Below, one piece after another: positions 35,301 through 42,662 of a stretch of 48,237 nt of DNA. Each line of letters opens with the position of its first letter. The first letter of the stretch is position 1. The notes beneath the pieces were generated by a model that did no database searches, had not been told where the DNA came from, and worked only from the letters and a program-made list of their open reading frames with translations. Source of the stretch: Clostridia bacterium (GTDB taxonomy: Bacteria > Bacillota > Clostridia > Oscillospirales > CAG-272); assembly GCA_017472285.1 (NCBI GenBank), contig JAFUQQ010000068.1, positions 1 to 48,237 of the forward strand, written 5' to 3'. A program made the translations under genes and the position numbers.

Positions 35301-35387
35301 CACGTTTTCCAAAGGTTTTTCATTGCAGTATATGGAACGCTTGACAAGCTCAATATACTGCTTGACTTTTCGGAATTGAGTTTTCAT
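32367..35387 (-). CDS. Glycoside hydrolase family 38 alpha-mannosidase
   Basis: A 1006-residue cytosolic enzyme that should remove alpha-linked mannose from oligosaccharides such as N-glycan fragments. An N-terminal beta domain (about 1-225) precedes the GH38 catalytic domain. That domain has zinc ligands in GHTHIDCAWLW (His237 and Asp239), the nucleophile Asp349 in LWLPDVFGYSAALPQIL, and TSKISWNDTNMMPYDTFQW. A middle helical domain (NQFHDIIPGSSIEEVY) and C-terminal beta-sandwiches follow. There is no signal peptide, so its substrate must be imported. The length is normal for bacterial GH38. The start has AGGAG upstream, and a good promoter lies at 35420-35448. No sugar transporter is adjacent. 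Confidence 0.93.
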   Translation of the reverse strand: MKTQFRKVKQYIELVKRSIYCNEKPLENVTYCPCGYKTDNTPPPLSEFQPFTVGNSFGTGKDTHAWFHFTIDIPENMKALPVELVVKSEFEYSVGSTPQFLLYINGEIRMGMDTRHISFLLDDGDHFDVYVYAYTGPNTPKSQFHAKLRNIHLDAEALYYDLRVPFETLDFLDEYSGEYAETLKHLDNAVSLLDLYELTSEEYYASITDARAYLEKEFYGKYCKKQSATVACAGHTHIDCAWLWTLAQTREKVQRSFATVLDLMKRYPDYKFGSSQPLLYKYLKEEAPEIYEQVKVRVAEGRWECEGAMFVEADCNLPSGESFIRQLIYGKRFFREEFDKDNRVLWLPDVFGYSAALPQILKKSGVDWFVTSKISWNDTNMMPYDTFQWQGLDGTEINTYFLTASDAHKGKEPPRGTTYNGNINPKMIAGTWKRYQQKNLSDEVLISYGYGDGGGGPTSEHIENILRLEKGVPGVPNTKFAFASDFLSDLEKKIENNPRLPKWNGELYLEYHRGTYTSIAKNKKNNRKSEFLYMNAELLASIEKALTVKKFPKAELRKGWETILTNQFHDIIPGSSIEEVYVQSDIDYAEVKKIGDTIVSEAQNGIADQIASDKGYIVFNPNGFTGNGIVTIDGKSAYVTDIVPKGYACVSTFKVENSIAINGNNVETPHFTVKFNDAYQIVSLYDKANDRELIAEGGVGNEIRVYADHPDKYDNWEWQEYSLNDYRVITAVSAVEIIDDGARKGIKVTRPHMKSTIEQTMWFYDDIAKIDFDTKIDWHQHHQMVKAAFPVDILSDKATYEIQFGSVERPTHTNTSWDRAKFEVCAHKYADLSDGGYGMAILNDCKYGHDIHGNLMQLSLLKCGTMPYREADQGEHSFIYSIYPHACTVKESDTLELSYMLNNPMTAVKATGTSSALPESFSMASVNKKNIVIDTIKEAEDSEDIIIRLYEAKNIRAKAELTLGFPAKSCFVCDMLENELTELPIENSKVKLNLSGFEILTLKFKN

Positions 35388-35419
35388 AGGATTCTCCTTT
35401 GCTTTTTGATTTCATATGA

Positions 35420-35448
35420 ATTATATCATTGTTTTTTTTGTTTTTCAA
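35420..35448 (-). promoter_or_regulatory. Promoter of the mannosidase gene
   Basis: Read leftward, TTGAAA (35448-35443), a 17-base A-rich spacer and TATAAT (35425-35420) lie just upstream of the ribosome binding site. Confidence 0.75.
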
Positions 35449-35550
35449 CAGAAAACTGTGAATTTTTTCTTTGTGGGATAAACACTTTTCGGAATTTTTG
35501 CAGGCAGAAAAATATTTTTTTGCGAGAAATATTTTTCTGTTTTTTTGCTA

Positions 35551-35579
35551 TTGCATTTTATATAAAAATTCGATATACT
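35551..35579 (+). promoter_or_regulatory. Probable promoter of eutH
   Basis: TTGCAT (35551-35556), a 17-base spacer and TATACT (35574-35579) precede eutH by about 40 bases. Confidence 0.6.
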
Positions 35580-35616
35580 GATACTATATGAACAAATTTT
35601 GAAAGGACTTTTTAAA

Positions 35617-36714
35617 ATGGATATTTTAACGGTATTGAATTGGATATTCGCTTGTTTTATGATTCTTGCGACGCTTGACCGTATTTTCGGCAACCGCTTC
35701 GGTATGGGTAAGGAACTGGAAAAAGGTGTCATGCTTCTCGGTACGATGACACTTTCCATGGTCGGTATGATCGTACTTGCTCCCGTGATTGCCAATTTAT
35801 TGATGCCTTTGCTTTCTCCTTTGCAGAAATATCTGCATCTGGAACCGTCTGTTATTATGGGTTCGCTCCTTGCGAACGATATGGGCGGCGCACCTCTCGC
35901 AAAAGAAGTTGCGGGCAGTGAAGTTTCGGGTTATTTCAATGGTCTTGTCGTGGCTTCCATGCTCGGTGCAACGGTTTCTTTTACCATTCCGCTTGCGCTC
36001 GGTGTCATCGACAAATCCCGTCATAAAGACGTAGCTCTCGGTATGCTTTGCGGTATCATTACGATTCCCGTCGGCTGTCTGGTTTCGGGACTCATCCTCA
36101 GAATGAGCTTTGCCGAACTTGCAATCAATCTCATTCCGCTCATCATCTTCTCCGGTCTGATCGCCCTTGGACTCGCTCTCGCACCGAACGGCTGTGTCAA
36201 GGTATTTACGATCTTCGGCAAGGGTGTACAGATCCTCGTTGCTCTCGGTCTTGCCGTCGGTCTTTTCTCCAAACTGACGGGTATCACTTTGATTCCCGGT
36301 ATTGCAGATTTTGACGGCGAAGGCATGAAAACCGTTGTCAATGCCTGTGTTGTCATGACGGGTGCATTTCCTCTCGTTTACGTACTTTCCAAAATTCTCA
36401 AAAAACCGCTTGTCGTTCTCGGCAAACTCATCGGTATCAATGCAACTTCCGCAATGGGTCTGATCTCCTGTCTTGCGACCAATGTCACGACCATCAATAT
36501 GGTTAGTGATATGGACAAAAAAGGTGTCGTTCTCAATATGGCGTTTGCCGTTTCGGGTGCGTTCGTCTTTGCGGGACATCTTGCCTATACGATGTCTTTC
36601 AATGCGGATTATCTGATTCCCGTTATCATCGGTAAGCTCACCGCAGGCGTTACGGCTGTCATCCTTGCGAACTTCGTTTACAACAAGCAAGCTAAATCCG
36701 CCGCGGCGGAATGA
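35617..36714 (+). CDS. eutH: EutH-family ethanolamine transporter
   Basis: A 365-residue integral membrane protein with about ten hydrophobic helices. It matches the EutH family along its length: ATLDRIFGNRFGMGKELEKG, SLLANDMGGAPLAKEVAG, GVIDKSRHKDVALGMLCGI, LIGINATSAMGLISCLATN and AFVFAGHLAYTMSF. EutH admits ethanolamine across the cytoplasmic membrane. ATG at 35617 has GAAAGGA 9 bases upstream; a TTG start further up would swallow that site. No other eut gene (ammonia-lyase, shell proteins, regulators) is within this window, so the gene is either an orphan or the pathway lies elsewhere. It has its own promoter and a strong hairpin after its stop. Confidence 0.9.
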   Translation: MDILTVLNWIFACFMILATLDRIFGNRFGMGKELEKGVMLLGTMTLSMVGMIVLAPVIANLLMPLLSPLQKYLHLEPSVIMGSLLANDMGGAPLAKEVAGSEVSGYFNGLVVASMLGATVSFTIPLALGVIDKSRHKDVALGMLCGIITIPVGCLVSGLILRMSFAELAINLIPLIIFSGLIALGLALAPNGCVKVFTIFGKGVQILVALGLAVGLFSKLTGITLIPGIADFDGEGMKTVVNACVVMTGAFPLVYVLSKILKKPLVVLGKLIGINATSAMGLISCLATNVTTINMVSDMDKKGVVLNMAFAVSGAFVFAGHLAYTMSFNADYLIPVIIGKLTAGVTAVILANFVYNKQAKSAAAE

Positions 36715-36716
36715 TT

Positions 36717-36770
36717 GGGGCTTGCCCCAAACCCCATCCAAGGAAACTTTTTGTAAAAAGTTTCCTTGGA
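36717..36770 (+). terminator. Double hairpin after eutH, terminator-like repeat
   Basis: GGGG-CTTG-CCCC (36717-36728) is followed by a perfect 16-bp stem, TCCAAGGAAACTTTTT (36737-36752) with its complement (36755-36770). This pair occurs widely in Clostridial genomes as far as I recall, so it may be a repeat as well as an end-of-transcript structure. The remaining bases to 36870 hold no gene. Confidence 0.6.
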
Positions 36771-36870
36771 GAACCTTCAAAAACTTTATATGTGTTTCTC
36801 TGTCTTGATTTTGGGGGAGATTTTTATTGGATGCCGCAGGTTTAGGATCTGTGGTGTTTTTTATTTTATG

Positions 36871-36902
36871 TGAAACTTTTGGAGGGTGGATTCCGACTGT
36901 AT
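36871..36902 (+). promoter_or_regulatory. Probable autoregulated ECF sigma promoter
   Basis: TGAAACTTTT (36871-36880) and CGACTGTAT (36894-36902), 17 bases apart, fit the TGAAAC / CGTCTA-type promoters of Firmicutes ECF factors. A perfect palindrome, TGAAAGATCTTTCA (36906-36919), lies at the start of the transcript. Confidence 0.6.
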
Positions 36903-36947
36903 GAGTGAAAGATCTTTCAGAGAAAAACGGGTAAAGGAGGTAAGACG

Positions 36948-37499
36948 ATGGAAGATAAAGAGATTATAGAATTATATCTTGCGCGTGATGAAAATGCGAT
37001 GCGGATGACTTCGGAAAAATATGGGTTATTATGTTATAAGATTGCAAGGAATGTGCTTGGCAATGAGGAAGATGCAAAAGAATGTGTCAATGATGCGTAT
37101 TTTGCTGTTTGGAATCGGATTCCGCCCGAAGAGCCGAGGTCGTTTTCTGCATTTTTATCAAAGATTGTGCGGAATATTTCGCTTGATCGCTTTGATTATA
37201 ATACGGCGGCTTGTCGGAATGGGAGTACAGACATGGTTCTGGATGAAATTATGGAATTTATTCCCGATCAGACAAGGGATTTTTCAGAAAATATCGGTCT
37301 TTCGGATGCGATCAATGCATTTCTTGCGAAGCAAACCAAAGCGGCAAGATGTGTTTTTGTACGGAGATATTTTTATTGTGATTCCATCGCTGAAATTGCG
37401 GAACGGTACGGAATGAAAGAGAGTGCTGTGAAATCCTTGGTATACCGTGTCCGCGACCGACTTGCCGCTTATTTGAAAAAGGGAGGGTTTTATTTATGA
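36948..37499 (+). CDS. ECF-type RNA polymerase sigma factor
   Basis: A 183-residue sigma-70 family protein with region 2 (residues about 8-75: LCYKIARNVLGNEEDAKECVNDAYFAVW, quoted in part as NVLGNEEDAKECVND) and region 4 (about 125-175: VFVRRYFYCDSIAEIAERYG, then ESAVKSLVYRVRDRL, the helix-turn-helix that reads the -35 box). AAAGGAGG precedes ATG at 36948. Its stop overlaps the start of the next gene, which encodes a membrane anti-sigma factor. The pair should respond to an extracytoplasmic signal. A fitting self-promoter lies just upstream. Confidence 0.92.
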   Translation: MEDKEIIELYLARDENAMRMTSEKYGLLCYKIARNVLGNEEDAKECVNDAYFAVWNRIPPEEPRSFSAFLSKIVRNISLDRFDYNTAACRNGSTDMVLDEIMEFIPDQTRDFSENIGLSDAINAFLAKQTKAARCVFVRRYFYCDSIAEIAERYGMKESAVKSLVYRVRDRLAAYLKKGGFYL

Positions 37500-38749
37500 A
37501 AAATCATGAGAAATTGCGTATATTTGGTGAGATCGATGAAAAATATTTAGATGAAGCGAATGAGGAGATTTCGTTTAGCCCGAGAAAAAGTGTTTGGGTG
37601 AGAGGTTTATCGATTGCTGCTTGTGCCGTATTGGTTTGCGGCATCGTTTCGGTTCCTTTTTTGAACGGGATGATGAGGGAAGATGCATCATGGACAAAAA
37701 ATGAAAGCTTGGGATCTGCGACTTCCGATCGGGAAATGTCGTGGATATGGAATGAAGAAGAAGGTACTTTTGATTACATTGCGTACAGTTCGCTTGCGGA
37801 TAAAGTGATGGAAGATGAGAGTATCAAAATTTATCCTGAAATACAGATCAAGGAGGACACGGATATTTATCCATCAGACACGGTCTATTATGTTTCTCCG
37901 ATGCTGACGGAGGGTGATTACCGTTCGTATGCATATTTTTATCGCAAAGTCAATCTGAAAAATATTGATTATAAAATGGGAGAAACGCAAATTACTCTTG
38001 GAATCGGTAAGAATGAAGAAAAGATCGTTTGCAATGCGGAGGTTTATGCTATCCGCGGAATCGATCCCGATTATGCGCTTGCGGTCAAAGCGGATGCGGT
38101 CAATTTTTACGTACAGAACAGCAATGCAAGAGGGTATTTGCTTTTTTACAAAAAGGATGTAGCGTTTGAAAGCTTTGCGGAGCTTGTCGGCGCATACGCT
38201 TTGAAAGAGCAGATGTATGTTGGTCCTGCTTTTGTGGAAGGCTTGATGACGGGAACGGGTATCGTTGAAAATATTATTTATCCCAGTGAAGAAAATCGTC
38301 TTTTCTGTGAAAAATTGCTTGCGATCGATGGAATTTTATGTAATACGGCTGACATTGCGGAAGACTCGTTGAGCATCGGTGTGGAATGTGGTTTTCTTGT
38401 CGCGGGCGGACCGTTTGGTATTCAGATCTTTGAAGATGGGTATCTTGTGACCAATATCGGCGGTACGCTTCATACGTTTGATATCGGTAAGGAAACGGCA
38501 ATGGAATTGATTGCGTTTGCGGAAACGATTCCGGAAAAATACTGCGGTGTGAATTTTTATGACGGTAAGACGGACGGTCTGAACGGAGAAGAAACACTTC
38601 CGTATGATCCCGCACAGAGTTCAGGCGGATATATTCCCGAAACGACGACGGAATGGCGGGAAAATTCATATCAGACAGAGGAAACGACAGGCGTTTATCC
38701 CGATGATACGGCGGTCGAACGCTATCCGATCGAAACGATTTCCAAATAA
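37496..38749 (+). CDS. Membrane-bound anti-sigma factor with large extracellular domain
   Basis: A 417-residue protein coupled to the ECF sigma gene by an ATGA overlap. The cytosolic N-terminus (EKLRIFGEIDEKYLDEANEE) is typical of Clostridial anti-sigma factors that bind their cognate sigma. Residues 34-57 are a transmembrane helix, and the rest is extracellular, with no zinc-binding HxxxCxxC motif. The sensor domain is not recognised. It ends in a Thr/Glu/Tyr-rich tail (TEEWR-like segments around EETTGVYPDDTAVERY) that could contact the cell wall. The signal sensed is unknown. Confidence 0.85.
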   Translation: MKNHEKLRIFGEIDEKYLDEANEEISFSPRKSVWVRGLSIAACAVLVCGIVSVPFLNGMMREDASWTKNESLGSATSDREMSWIWNEEEGTFDYIAYSSLADKVMEDESIKIYPEIQIKEDTDIYPSDTVYYVSPMLTEGDYRSYAYFYRKVNLKNIDYKMGETQITLGIGKNEEKIVCNAEVYAIRGIDPDYALAVKADAVNFYVQNSNARGYLLFYKKDVAFESFAELVGAYALKEQMYVGPAFVEGLMTGTGIVENIIYPSEENRLFCEKLLAIDGILCNTADIAEDSLSIGVECGFLVAGGPFGIQIFEDGYLVTNIGGTLHTFDIGKETAMELIAFAETIPEKYCGVNFYDGKTDGLNGEETLPYDPAQSSGGYIPETTTEWRENSYQTEETTGVYPDDTAVERYPIETISK

Positions 38750-38771
38750 AAATTTTGGCGGAGGGGTTTCA

Positions 38772-38806
38772 GGGGAGGTGCCTTTTATAAAAGGCACCTC
38801 CCCTTG
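38772..38806 (+). terminator. Terminator of the sigma/anti-sigma operon
   Basis: A 15-bp stem, GGGGAGGTGCCTTTT (38772-38786) with its complement (38789-38803), is followed by TTGTT. Confidence 0.8.
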
Positions 38807-38821
38807 TTCGTATCATTATAA

Positions 38822-38864
38822 AAAAATACCGCACGGGAAAAGGAGAAACCCGTGCGGTATTTTT
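38822..38864 (-). terminator. Terminator of the leftward fak operon
   Basis: A 16-bp perfect stem, AAAAATACCGCACGGG (38822-38837) with its complement (38849-38864), has an A/T-run at each base. It lies just past the fakA stop and can act both ways. Confidence 0.88.
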
Positions 38865-38882
38865 GGGAGAATATACGTCGAC

Positions 38883-40565
38883 TTATTCTTCGACAGAGAT
38901 GATGTAATCGTAGAGAGGTTGACCGCCATATGCAAGAACGACTTCTGCATCGGTTGCGGTATTTTCAATCATTTCACGAACCTGATTTGCTTCGACTTCG
39001 CTTGCGTCTTCACCGTAGAAGATGGTAACGTAAACGGCAGATTTGATGAGATCAAGGAGTTTTTCGATCGCTTCGATACTGTTTGCGCCTGTGGAGCGGA
39101 TTTTACCGCCGACAAGACCCATGGTCTGACCGGAACGAACGGCGATACCGTCAATGGATGCATCACGGACAGCGTGTGTTACGGAGAGGGATTTGACGTG
39201 AGTGATGGTTTCAGACATAGCCTCCTCATTATCTTCGGGAGTTGCTGTTTCGTCAAAAACGAGAAGGGAAGAGATACCTTCGGGAACGCTCTTCGTATGG
39301 ATTACGATAACTTTCTTTTCGGTGGATGCTTCAGCCGCCTGTGTTGCGACCATATCGATGTTCTTGTTATTGGGAAGAACGAATACGATCTCGGCGGGTG
39401 TCTTGTTGACGGCATCAAGGATATCCTGCATACTGGGGTTCATCGTCTGACCACCGAATACGATCTGATCGACGTTGAAATCACGGAACATATCACGGAT
39501 ACCGTCACCCATGCAAACGGAAACGAAACCGTATTTCTTTTCTGCGGGAGCGATGGCGTTTTCTTCTTCCGCTTTTTCTTCGGCGGGAGCGGCGGCGGGT
39601 GCAGGCGCAACGTCCGTGAGAGCGGAATGCTGATTTTTCATATTTTCAACTTTGACGGTGATGAAAGAACCGAACGTGCTTGCAAGCTCGAGAACAAGAC
39701 CGGGATGATTGGTATGAATATGGAGTTTGATGATTTCTTCCGCATCAACGAAAACGATGCTGTCGCCCATTTCTTCGATTCTTTCGTAGAGAGCGTGCGC
39801 TTTGTTTTCGCCGTGGAAGCCCTTGGATTTTTCAACGATACATTCTGTGCAATACTGGAATTTGATATCTTCGGTATTGAAATCGGTGAAATCCGCTTTT
39901 TCGGTAACGACAGCTTTCTTTGCGGTCGTATCTTCAATGGCTTCGACAGGTTTGCCGACGAGTGCGGCAAGCATACCGCGGAGGATGGTTACGAAACCGC
40001 AACCGCCCGCGTCAACAACGTGAGCTTCCTTGAGGATGGGGAGCATTTCGGGGGTCTGGTCGAGTGTGATTTCTGCGGTTTGCAGGAGTTTTGCGAAGAA
40101 ACCGCCGAGGTCTTTTTTGTAATTGTCTTTGACTTCGATCGCATCTTCCGCGCATCTGCGGATAACGGTAAGGATTGTGCCTTCTGCGGGATTCATAACG
40201 GCTTTATATGCTTCTTCTTTACCGAGAGCGAATGCTTTGGCAACGGCTTCCGCATCCATTTCTTCCAGTCCTTTGGTTGCTTTTGCGAAACCGCGGAAGA
40301 AGAGCGCGAGGATTGCGCCGGAGTTACCTCTTGCGGAAAGAAGAACGGCGGTTGCCGCTTTGGAAGCGCAATCGGATATATTTTCTTCTTTAGGCATATT
40401 ATGGACTGCGCCGATGGTCAGTCCCATATTGGTACCCGTATCGCCGTCGGGAACGGGGAATACGTTGAGATCGTTGATTTTCTGCTTATTGTTTTCAAGG
40501 CTGTTTGCCGCGGAGATCAGCATTTCATGGAAAAGCTTTCCGCCGATGGTCTGAATGGCTGTCAT
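38883..40565 (-). CDS. fakA: Fatty acid kinase catalytic subunit FakA (DAK/DegV-associated family)
   Basis: A 560-residue cytosolic kinase that phosphorylates fatty acids presented by FakB to give acyl-phosphate for phospholipid synthesis. The N-terminal DhaL-like ATP domain has NVFPVPDGDTGTNM (34-47, metal-binding Asp residues) and LLSARGNSGAI (75-85). The central region has HVVDAGGCGF and CTECIVE, and the C-terminal half VFVLPNNKNIDMVATQAAE, as in this family. An Ala/Pro/Glu-rich linker lies near residues 320-340. The length is normal. It lies 45 bases after fakB with AAAGGA upstream, so the two are co-transcribed. Older annotation calls such proteins DAK2 domain or YloV. Confidence 0.92.
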   Translation of the reverse strand: MTAIQTIGGKLFHEMLISAANSLENNKQKINDLNVFPVPDGDTGTNMGLTIGAVHNMPKEENISDCASKAATAVLLSARGNSGAILALFFRGFAKATKGLEEMDAEAVAKAFALGKEEAYKAVMNPAEGTILTVIRRCAEDAIEVKDNYKKDLGGFFAKLLQTAEITLDQTPEMLPILKEAHVVDAGGCGFVTILRGMLAALVGKPVEAIEDTTAKKAVVTEKADFTDFNTEDIKFQYCTECIVEKSKGFHGENKAHALYERIEEMGDSIVFVDAEEIIKLHIHTNHPGLVLELASTFGSFITVKVENMKNQHSALTDVAPAPAAAPAEEKAEEENAIAPAEKKYGFVSVCMGDGIRDMFRDFNVDQIVFGGQTMNPSMQDILDAVNKTPAEIVFVLPNNKNIDMVATQAAEASTEKKVIVIHTKSVPEGISSLLVFDETATPEDNEEAMSETITHVKSLSVTHAVRDASIDGIAVRSGQTMGLVGGKIRSTGANSIEAIEKLLDLIKSAVYVTIFYGEDASEVEANQVREMIENTATDAEVVLAYGGQPLYDYIISVEE

Positions 40566-40610
40566 AATAACAATGTTCCTTTCAAGTTTAATACGGGTAT
40601 TTTAACCGGA

Positions 40611-41555
40611 TTATTCGTTGATTTCTGCCGCTTCTGCGGTGTTATTTGTTTCTTCGGGAGTAGGAATTTCTTCCGTTTCGTTATTTTCTTCTTCGGGATC
40701 TTTGCCGACGAAGAATACGGCAAGACCGCCGGGACCGCAATGTGCGCCGAACGCGGGACCGATATCTGTGATGATGATATCCTTGACATCCCATTTAGCG
40801 CGGAGCATCATTTCCAGATTCACAGCTTCTTCCATAGAATCCGCATGGCTGATGGTGATGATGCTATTTTCGGGATCAAAAGCGAGTTCTTCGGTGCGGC
40901 GGATGAGTTCTTCCATTGCACCTTTCTTACCTCTTGCTTTACCCCAGGCGAAAAGTCCGCCTTCTTCATTGACGGTCAGGATGGGTTTGATCATGAAGAT
41001 CGAACCGACGACAGCGGTTGCTGTACGGAGTCTGCCGCCTCTTTTCAGGAAGAAAAGATCGTCGACGGTAAACCAGGAGTTGAGTTTGCTGCAGATATTC
41101 TGCATATAAGCGAAGGTTTCTTCGAGGTCTGCGCCTTCTTCCCTTTTGAGTGCTGCGAGATAAGCGGCAAGACCGACACCGCCGCTTCCGCTGCGGCTGT
41201 CCGCGCAATAAATTTTTCTTTCAGGATACGCTTCCATCAGTTCTTCTGCCGCGAGCTTTGCGGAAGTGAAGGTTGCGGAAAGTCCTGCGGACATACCTAT
41301 GTAGAGAACGTCAAAACCAGCCAGCAATTGTTCTTCAAATCTGTTTTTGAAGGTTTGCATATTAATCGCGGAGGTTTTGATCATCTTCTTTTCGCGTAAT
41401 TTCTGATAAAATTCGGAGATATCGAGTTCATCGGAGAGCGCATCAGGTTCTCCTTCGATATGGAGATTGGTGGGAATGACCTCGATGCCGTACTGTGTGA
41501 GAAGTGTTTCGGGGAGGTCACAACCGAAGTCGCTGATGATTTTATAATTGTTCAT
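40611..41555 (-). CDS. fakB: DegV family fatty-acid-binding protein FakB
   Basis: A 314-residue DegV-fold protein that carries a fatty acid to FakA. Landmarks are YKIISDFGCDLPETLL at the N-terminus, MIKTSAINMQTF (lipid contact loop), YIGMSAGLSATFTSAKLAAE, DDLFFLKRGGRLRTATAVVG, IKPILTVNEEGGL and IGPAFGAHCGPGGLAVFF. An acidic tail (EEENNETEEIPTPEE) is longer than usual. ATG at 41555 has AAAGGGA upstream; the frame extends further up only because it runs through a repeat copy. It is followed directly by fakA, an arrangement that supports the assignment of both. Confidence 0.92.
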   Translation of the reverse strand: MNNYKIISDFGCDLPETLLTQYGIEVIPTNLHIEGEPDALSDELDISEFYQKLREKKMIKTSAINMQTFKNRFEEQLLAGFDVLYIGMSAGLSATFTSAKLAAEELMEAYPERKIYCADSRSGSGGVGLAAYLAALKREEGADLEETFAYMQNICSKLNSWFTVDDLFFLKRGGRLRTATAVVGSIFMIKPILTVNEEGGLFAWGKARGKKGAMEELIRRTEELAFDPENSIITISHADSMEEAVNLEMMLRAKWDVKDIIITDIGPAFGAHCGPGGLAVFFVGKDPEEENNETEEIPTPEETNNTAEAAEINE

Positions 41556-41574
41556 AAGATTTTCCCTTTTAGTT

Positions 41575-41677
41575 TTCATTCTATAAGAAGTTGCATAAAA
41601 CCTACCTCGCCGTTTTGCATTGTTCAGACACAAGCAAAGTTTGGATAGGCGAGCAACTTCTGGCGGGCGTTGCCCGC
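41575..41677 (+). repeat. Two-hairpin dispersed repeat, copy 4
   Basis: The copy lies between the lipase and fakB genes. It shows ATAAGAAGTTGC, then ACCTCGCCGTTTTGCATTGTT. Stem 1 is CTCGCC (41606-41611) with GGCGAG (41648-41653). Stem 2 is GCGGGC-GTT-GCCCGC (41663-41677). The T-tract is weaker than in other copies. Confidence 0.8.
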
Positions 41678-41734
41678 TGAATCATTTAATAAAACGAATG
41701 GGGAAAGCAAAAAGGGACAGATTTTAAAAAATTT

Positions 41735-42658
41735 TTAAGAAATTTGAGAATTTAAGAATGATAAGATATCCGCGTAAGGTTTTTCGCGGTCAAATTCATT
41801 CAGAATCTCATGGCGCATATCGGGATAAAGGATCCTCGTCACGTCTGTAATACCTTCTTCGATCAGTCGGGAATAAATGGTTTCGATGCCTTTTCCGTAA
41901 TTTCCGACGGGGTCTTCCGTTCCCGAAACGAGCAGGATGGGAAGATCTTTGCGGAGATTTTCAAACCATTCGCGCCGATTGGCATCTGCTTGCAATCGGA
42001 TCAGATCGTGCATAGCGGAAACGGTGAAACGGAACGTACAGAATTTATCCGCATCGTGTTTTTGGAGTTCTTCCTCATCGCGCGAGAGCCAAGCCATCGG
42101 ATGCTTGCTTGCGGTTCGTTTGTTATATGAGGAAAATGCGGCAATATAAGCAAGACGGGAGATATGTTTTGCGCCGAACAGCTTCCCGATAAGGCTTGTC
42201 AAGAGAAGTCCGAAACGGGAAAGCGGATTTGGTCCGCCCGTACCCATAAGAATGAGTGCATCGCAGGCATCGGGATGCGAGATCATCGTATTACGGACGA
42301 TAAACGAGCCCATACTGTGTCCGAGCAGGATATGTTTTAAATTCGGGTATTCTGCTCTGATGGCTTTACCGAACAGATAAACGTCTTCGCAAACGGAGAG
42401 ATGACCGTCTTTTTCCGCGATAAAACCGAGTTCCGTATCGTTTTCCGCTGTTCTGCCGTGACCGAGATGGTCGTGACCGCAGACGATGAAACCGTTTTCG
42501 GCGATATACGTCATGAAAGCGTCATAGCGTTCGATATGTTCGACCATACCGTGCGAGATCTGTAAAATACCTTTGGGGTTTTCGGGGAGATAAAAGAGTC
42601 CGCGGAGTGTATGGATACCGTCCGAGGAGGGAATTTCTTTTCTGATTTTTTCGATCAT
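41735..42658 (-). CDS. Alpha/beta hydrolase, monoacylglycerol lipase / lysophospholipase-like
   Basis: A 307-residue cytosolic serine hydrolase of the Hydrolase_4 (S33-like) family. The oxyanion region is ILQISHGMVEHIERYD, followed by GHDHLGHGRT. The nucleophile Ser lies in LLGHSMGSFIVR, the acid in VSGTEDPVGNYGKG and the base His in PDMRHEILNE, completing the triad. The family usually splits monoacylglycerols or lysophospholipids. It starts four bases after glpK, whose product uses glycerol, and lies upstream of fakB-fakA, whose products use fatty acids. The context therefore favours an acylglycerol lipase. The substrate remains inferred. Confidence 0.85.
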   Translation of the reverse strand: MIEKIRKEIPSSDGIHTLRGLFYLPENPKGILQISHGMVEHIERYDAFMTYIAENGFIVCGHDHLGHGRTAENDTELGFIAEKDGHLSVCEDVYLFGKAIRAEYPNLKHILLGHSMGSFIVRNTMISHPDACDALILMGTGGPNPLSRFGLLLTSLIGKLFGAKHISRLAYIAAFSSYNKRTASKHPMAWLSRDEEELQKHDADKFCTFRFTVSAMHDLIRLQADANRREWFENLRKDLPILLVSGTEDPVGNYGKGIETIYSRLIEEGITDVTRILYPDMRHEILNEFDREKPYADILSFLNSQIS

Positions 42659-42662
42659 ACTG

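Noticed and set aside
38604..41399. A 931-codon plus-strand frame spanning fakA and fakB
   Set aside because: It runs antisense through two well-recognised genes and two terminators and is Phe/Cys/Gly-rich nonsense.
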